From Bacteroidales bacterium (GTDB lineage Bacteria; Bacteroidota; Bacteroidia; Bacteroidales; VadinHA17): a DNA stretch of 9,074 nt. Below the pieces are notes generated by a model, which saw nothing but the letters and a program-made list of their open reading frames with translations, made no database searches and was not told where the DNA came from. A program made the translations under genes and the position numbers. The DNA is taken from contig PMEC01000144.1 of the NCBI GenBank assembly GCA_003155705.1, positions 80,390 through 89,463 of the forward strand, written 5' to 3'. Shown here piece by piece: positions 6,299-9,074 of this stretch (position 1 is its first letter; each line of letters begins with the position of its first letter).

Positions 6299-7372
6299 TC
6301 AGCCTCCTATAATTTTTAATTTTAGACTATCCACGACCTCTTCAGGAGTGGGGATAACACCACCCATTCTTCCAAAATGACTTACCGGTACTTTTCCGGA
6401 AACAGATAACAGTACATCCTCGACCATCTGTCCTGCGCTCATTTCAACAGAGAGTATTCCTTTTAATTGCCGGGAGAGCTCTTTTAAACGTCCTGATGGA
6501 AAAGGGTATAAGGTAATTGGTCTTAAAAGCCCAACTTTTATTCCCTCTGCCCGGGCTAGCTGAACAGCTTTCTGACTTACCCTTGCACTTGTGCCATAAG
6601 CAACAAGAAGATAATCAGCATCATCAGTTTGAAATTCCTCTAACCTGACCTCATTCTTCTCAACTTCACGATATTTAGCCTGAAGGTTCTGATTGTGAAT
6701 CTCCTGTGCGTATGGATCCAGATCAAGTGAGGTAATAATATTTCTTTCCCTGCTTGCAGGTTTACCTGTTGTAGCCCAGTCGTAAATCACTGTGGATCGG
6801 TTTTTCTTTGGTTTCAGATAAACCTTTTCCATCATCTGACCAATAGCTCCATCAGATAGTATCATAACAGGATTACGATATTTAAATGCCAGGTCAAATC
6901 CCAGTTCTACAAAATCAGCCATTTCCTGCACTGAGGCAGGAGCCAGGACAATAAGGTGATAATCGCCATGCCCTCCTCCTTTTACTGCCTGAAAGTAATC
7001 ACATTGAGAAGGTTGAATAGTTCCCAGACCCGGGCCGGCTCTTACAACATTCACAATAAGGCAGGGCAATTCGGCTCCCGCAATATAGCTGATGCCTTCC
7101 TGTTTCAGGCTTATCCCCGGTGAAGATGAGGAAGTCATAACTTTCTTCCCGCAGGCTGCTCCGCCATAAACCATATTGATTGCAGCAACCTCACTTTCAG
7201 CCTGAAGAACCACCATACCGGTAGTCTTATAAGGATTTGCCTCCATCAGGTACTCAAGTATTTCACTCTGCGGTGTGATCGGATAACCAAAATAACCGTC
7301 GGCGCCTGCCCGGATTGCTGCCTCTGCTACCGCTTCATTCCCCTTCATTAATCTTAATTCTCTTTCCATCAT
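6299..7372 (-). CDS. vorB: 2-oxoacid:ferredoxin oxidoreductase, alpha subunit (VorB/KorA type)
   Basis: The 357-residue alpha subunit, a fusion of PFOR domains I and II. The N terminus RLMKGNEAVAEAAIRAGAD (7-25) with GYPITPQSE (29-37) is the signature of the 3-methyl-2-oxobutanoate (2-oxoisovalerate) dehydrogenase VorB group, close to KorA. Further landmarks are TSSSSPGISLKQEGISY (80-96), RAGPGLGTIQPSQCDY (111-126), the domain II transketolase-C-like part from about 253 (YLLVAYGTSARV), EMSAGQMVEDV (310-320) and GRMGGVIPTPEE (334-345). With beta it builds the active site. In Bacteroidota such proteins are commonly labelled VorB, but I infer the substrate by resemblance only. The start is a tandem ATGATG at 7372, with no Shine-Dalgarno and a 4-nt gap after the ferredoxin subunit. 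Either Met could be used. Confidence 0.92.
   Translation of the reverse strand: MMERELRLMKGNEAVAEAAIRAGADGYFGYPITPQSEILEYLMEANPYKTTGMVVLQAESEVAAINMVYGGAACGKKVMTSSSSPGISLKQEGISYIAGAELPCLIVNVVRAGPGLGTIQPSQCDYFQAVKGGGHGDYHLIVLAPASVQEMADFVELGFDLAFKYRNPVMILSDGAIGQMMEKVYLKPKKNRSTVIYDWATTGKPASRERNIITSLDLDPYAQEIHNQNLQAKYREVEKNEVRLEEFQTDDADYLLVAYGTSARVSQKAVQLARAEGIKVGLLRPITLYPFPSGRLKELSRQLKGILSVEMSAGQMVEDVLLSVSGKVPVSHFGRMGGVIPTPEEVVDSLKLKIIGG
6303..6308 (-). promoter_or_regulatory. AGGAGG ribosome-binding site of the beta subunit
   Basis: On the minus strand the last codons of the alpha gene spell AGGAGG, 7 nt before ATG 6295 but only 4 nt before the competing TTG 6298. This spacing decides the start in favour of ATG. 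It is the only clear Shine-Dalgarno among the genes of the window. The bases also encode the Gly-Gly end of alpha, so a purely coding origin is possible. Confidence 0.55.
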
Positions 7373-7376
7373 TAAG

Positions 7377-7601
7377 CTATATTTTTGTTTTATAGACTGT
7401 TATAACACCATCGGGGCAAACCATTGCACAGTTAGCACATCCGATACAAAGTTCGGGGTTGGCAGGATAAGCATAATTATAGCCCTTTCCATTCACCTCC
7501 TTAGCAAGAGCGATTGTACCAGTCGGACATGAAACTACACAGACCTCACAACCTTTGCATTTATCAACATTAATTACAATACTTCCTCGAATCTTTGCCA
7601 T
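7377..7601 (-). CDS. 2-oxoacid:ferredoxin oxidoreductase, delta subunit (2x[4Fe-4S] ferredoxin)
   Basis: A 74-residue ferredoxin-like subunit with two complete CxxCxxCxxxCP motifs: Cys 15, 18, 21, 25 (CKGCEVCVVSCP) and Cys 52, 55, 58, 62 (CIGCANCAMVCP). It should hold two [4Fe-4S] clusters that carry electrons from the TPP site of alpha/beta to free ferredoxin. The insert between the motifs (GYNYAYPANPE) is typical of KorD/VorD-type deltas rather than free clostridial ferredoxins. It lies 12 nt after the aminotransferase stop and 4 nt before the alpha start, so it is certainly part of this operon. It is full length, with no missing cysteine. Confidence 0.95.
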   Translation of the reverse strand: MAKIRGSIVINVDKCKGCEVCVVSCPTGTIALAKEVNGKGYNYAYPANPELCIGCANCAMVCPDGVITVYKTKI

Positions 7602-7613
7602 ATAATTACTTGT

Positions 7614-8939
7614 TTAATTTTTTTCAACCGGATGGTCTTCCCTGAACATTTTTAATCTGTATTCCAGAACTTTGAACTGATCCCATGAGACCTCAGATAC
7701 GCATGCTCTGAGCCCTTCATGCCTGTCACTTCCTGTGATATCGAGCGTTATAGCGCTAATACCATAATAGAGTAACTTTCCGAGTAACTGCTTTCCAGTC
7801 AATCCGGGATATGAAATCGTGAAATAGAATCCATCGGCTAACGGTTCATCCAAATCTCTGTCATAGACTATATTGAATCCTGAAGAGAGAAAAAGATCTT
7901 TCATAACTTTCGCCTTTTCACCATATTCTTTAACATCCTCGCGGTATTTGTAAACACCATCATTAACTGCCTTAAGCAGAGCTGCAAACCCGTACTGAAC
8001 CGAATGAGTCACTCCTGCAGATAAACCATATAAAGCACCAAAGATAACTGAATGTCCAAACTTATCTGTTGAATAATATCTTAAAAGGTCCGGAAAGGAC
8101 CGGTCAAAAAGCTGATCTGATATAGCCATCATACCAATTCTCTGGCCTGCATAGCTAAAAATCTTGGAACTTGAGATCAGCATAATATATTCATCAGTAT
8201 AATGGGCAACTGTTGGCTGAAATGGTGGTTTCCCGGGATTCGAATAATCTTTCCTGAAATCCATCCCGAAATATGCCAGATCTTCGATAACGATAACATC
8301 GTATTTTCTTGAAAGTTCGCCGATTATTGCAAGTTCCTCTTCCGTGAGGCAAATCCACGACGGATTATTAGGGTTTGAAAAAAGTAAAGAAGATATCCTT
8401 CCGGATTTCAGAAATGATTCAAGTTTGTTCTTAAGTTTCTTTCCTCTGAAATTATAGACATCGAAAGAATAGTAGTCATGACCGAGCATCTTAACCTGTT
8501 GTTTCTGGACAGGAAAGCCCGGATCTATAAAAAGTGTTCCCTCTTTTGTTTTATCATTTCTGTTGGCAACAAGAAAGCTGACCATAGCGCCCATCATTGA
8601 ACCAACTGTCGGAATGCATCCCTGTGGGTTTATGTTGACATCAAGGAAAAGCTTAATAAATCGGGATGTCTCTTTTTTTAATTGTGATATGCCAGTAATA
8701 TTCGGATAAATGGCTGCAACACCATTTTTTAAGGCATTTATTTCAGCTTCGATCCCGATTGAAGGGGCAGGAAGGCCAGGTACACCCATTTCCATCCTGA
8801 TGAATTTTACTCCGGTCTTCTCTTCAATTTTATTAACAAGGTGAACTATCTCACGAATTGAGCAAGATCCCGGATCGGGGATCCCAATAGTCTTAGCCAA
8901 TGTCTTTACTATTTCAGGAGATATCGGGATATTATTCAT
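7614..8939 (-). CDS. Class I/II PLP-dependent aminotransferase, amino acid/2-oxoacid type
   Basis: A 441-residue fold-type I aminotransferase (cytoplasmic, homodimer expected), which would convert an amino acid and an acceptor 2-oxoacid (usually 2-oxoglutarate) into a 2-oxoacid and glutamate. The conserved sites are present: YPNITGISQLK (78-88), SNPNNPSW (188-195), EDLAYFG (219-225), the PLP lysine K259 in SSSKIFSYAGQRIG (256-269) with R267, and the C-terminal substrate-carboxylate arginine, likely R411 in RACVS. It is longer than the usual 390-400 residues, mainly through the first 50. It is the first gene of the operon, so its 2-oxoacid product is the natural feed for the oxidoreductase encoded after it. 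Specificity (branched-chain, aromatic or other) cannot be read from these motifs. The ATG at 8939 has no Shine-Dalgarno, and no good promoter was found in 8940-9074. Confidence 0.9.
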   Translation of the reverse strand: MNNIPISPEIVKTLAKTIGIPDPGSCSIREIVHLVNKIEEKTGVKFIRMEMGVPGLPAPSIGIEAEINALKNGVAAIYPNITGISQLKKETSRFIKLFLDVNINPQGCIPTVGSMMGAMVSFLVANRNDKTKEGTLFIDPGFPVQKQQVKMLGHDYYSFDVYNFRGKKLKNKLESFLKSGRISSLLFSNPNNPSWICLTEEELAIIGELSRKYDVIVIEDLAYFGMDFRKDYSNPGKPPFQPTVAHYTDEYIMLISSSKIFSYAGQRIGMMAISDQLFDRSFPDLLRYYSTDKFGHSVIFGALYGLSAGVTHSVQYGFAALLKAVNDGVYKYREDVKEYGEKAKVMKDLFLSSGFNIVYDRDLDEPLADGFYFTISYPGLTGKQLLGKLLYYGISAITLDITGSDRHEGLRACVSEVSWDQFKVLEYRLKMFREDHPVEKN

Positions 8940-9074
8940 GTGACACTAATAGAATTAACATTTCCGGTTATCAATAAGTCGTTCGTCGATGAATGATGAT
9001 CCTTTTAATTTTTTTGATATTTGACTATCAGGAATTATAAACAATTAATTTAAAATCGCTTGAAAATCAATTTA

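Noticed and set aside
8940..9074. Promoter or small gene in the right-edge gap
   Set aside because: A TATAAT-like string exists on the minus strand, but no -35 or TTTG partner at proper spacing. No open frame with a start of useful length was seen, so only the dyad at 8980-8995 is noted.

Overview
The window looks like chromosomal DNA of a Bacteroidota (Bacteroidetes) bacterium, probably an anaerobic, amino-acid-fermenting member. It is AT-rich, and almost every start codon lacks a Shine-Dalgarno sequence. One very good match to the Bacteroidota promoter (TTTG, 20-nt spacer, TAnnTTTG) is present, and the yicC-gmk-nadD order is familiar from that phylum. No mobile element, CRISPR array, rRNA or tRNA was seen. 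The phylum call is an inference from these signals, not from a database search.

Layout, plus strand: (1) the 3' part of a tryptophanase gene, cut by the left edge of the window (1-1296); (2) a tight housekeeping cluster of a YicC-family endoribonuclease, guanylate kinase (gmk) and nicotinate-nucleotide adenylyltransferase (nadD) (1411-3493); (3) a small unrecognised one-helix membrane protein behind a strong promoter match (3552-3947); (4) a secreted protein that resembles only the extracytoplasmic P1 domain of SecD/SecDF (4006-4878). A symmetric A/T-flanked hairpin at 4882-4924 then closes the plus-strand genes.

Layout, minus strand: a five-gene operon read from 8939 down to 4936 and converging on the same terminator. 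It encodes a class I/II PLP aminotransferase, a 2x[4Fe-4S] ferredoxin subunit, and the alpha, beta (TPP-binding) and gamma subunits of a four-subunit 2-oxoacid:ferredoxin oxidoreductase of the VorB/KorA type. Spacings are 12, 4, 3 and 31 nt, so it is probably one transcript.

How they work together: the aminotransferase can turn an amino acid into a 2-oxoacid, and the oxidoreductase can oxidise that to an acyl-CoA, CO2 and reduced ferredoxin. This is a classical amino-acid fermentation route. Tryptophanase (tryptophan to indole, pyruvate and ammonia) fits the same lifestyle but is not in the operon. The part least explained by known biology is the pair at 3552-4878, a small membrane protein followed by a free-standing SecD-P1-like secreted protein.
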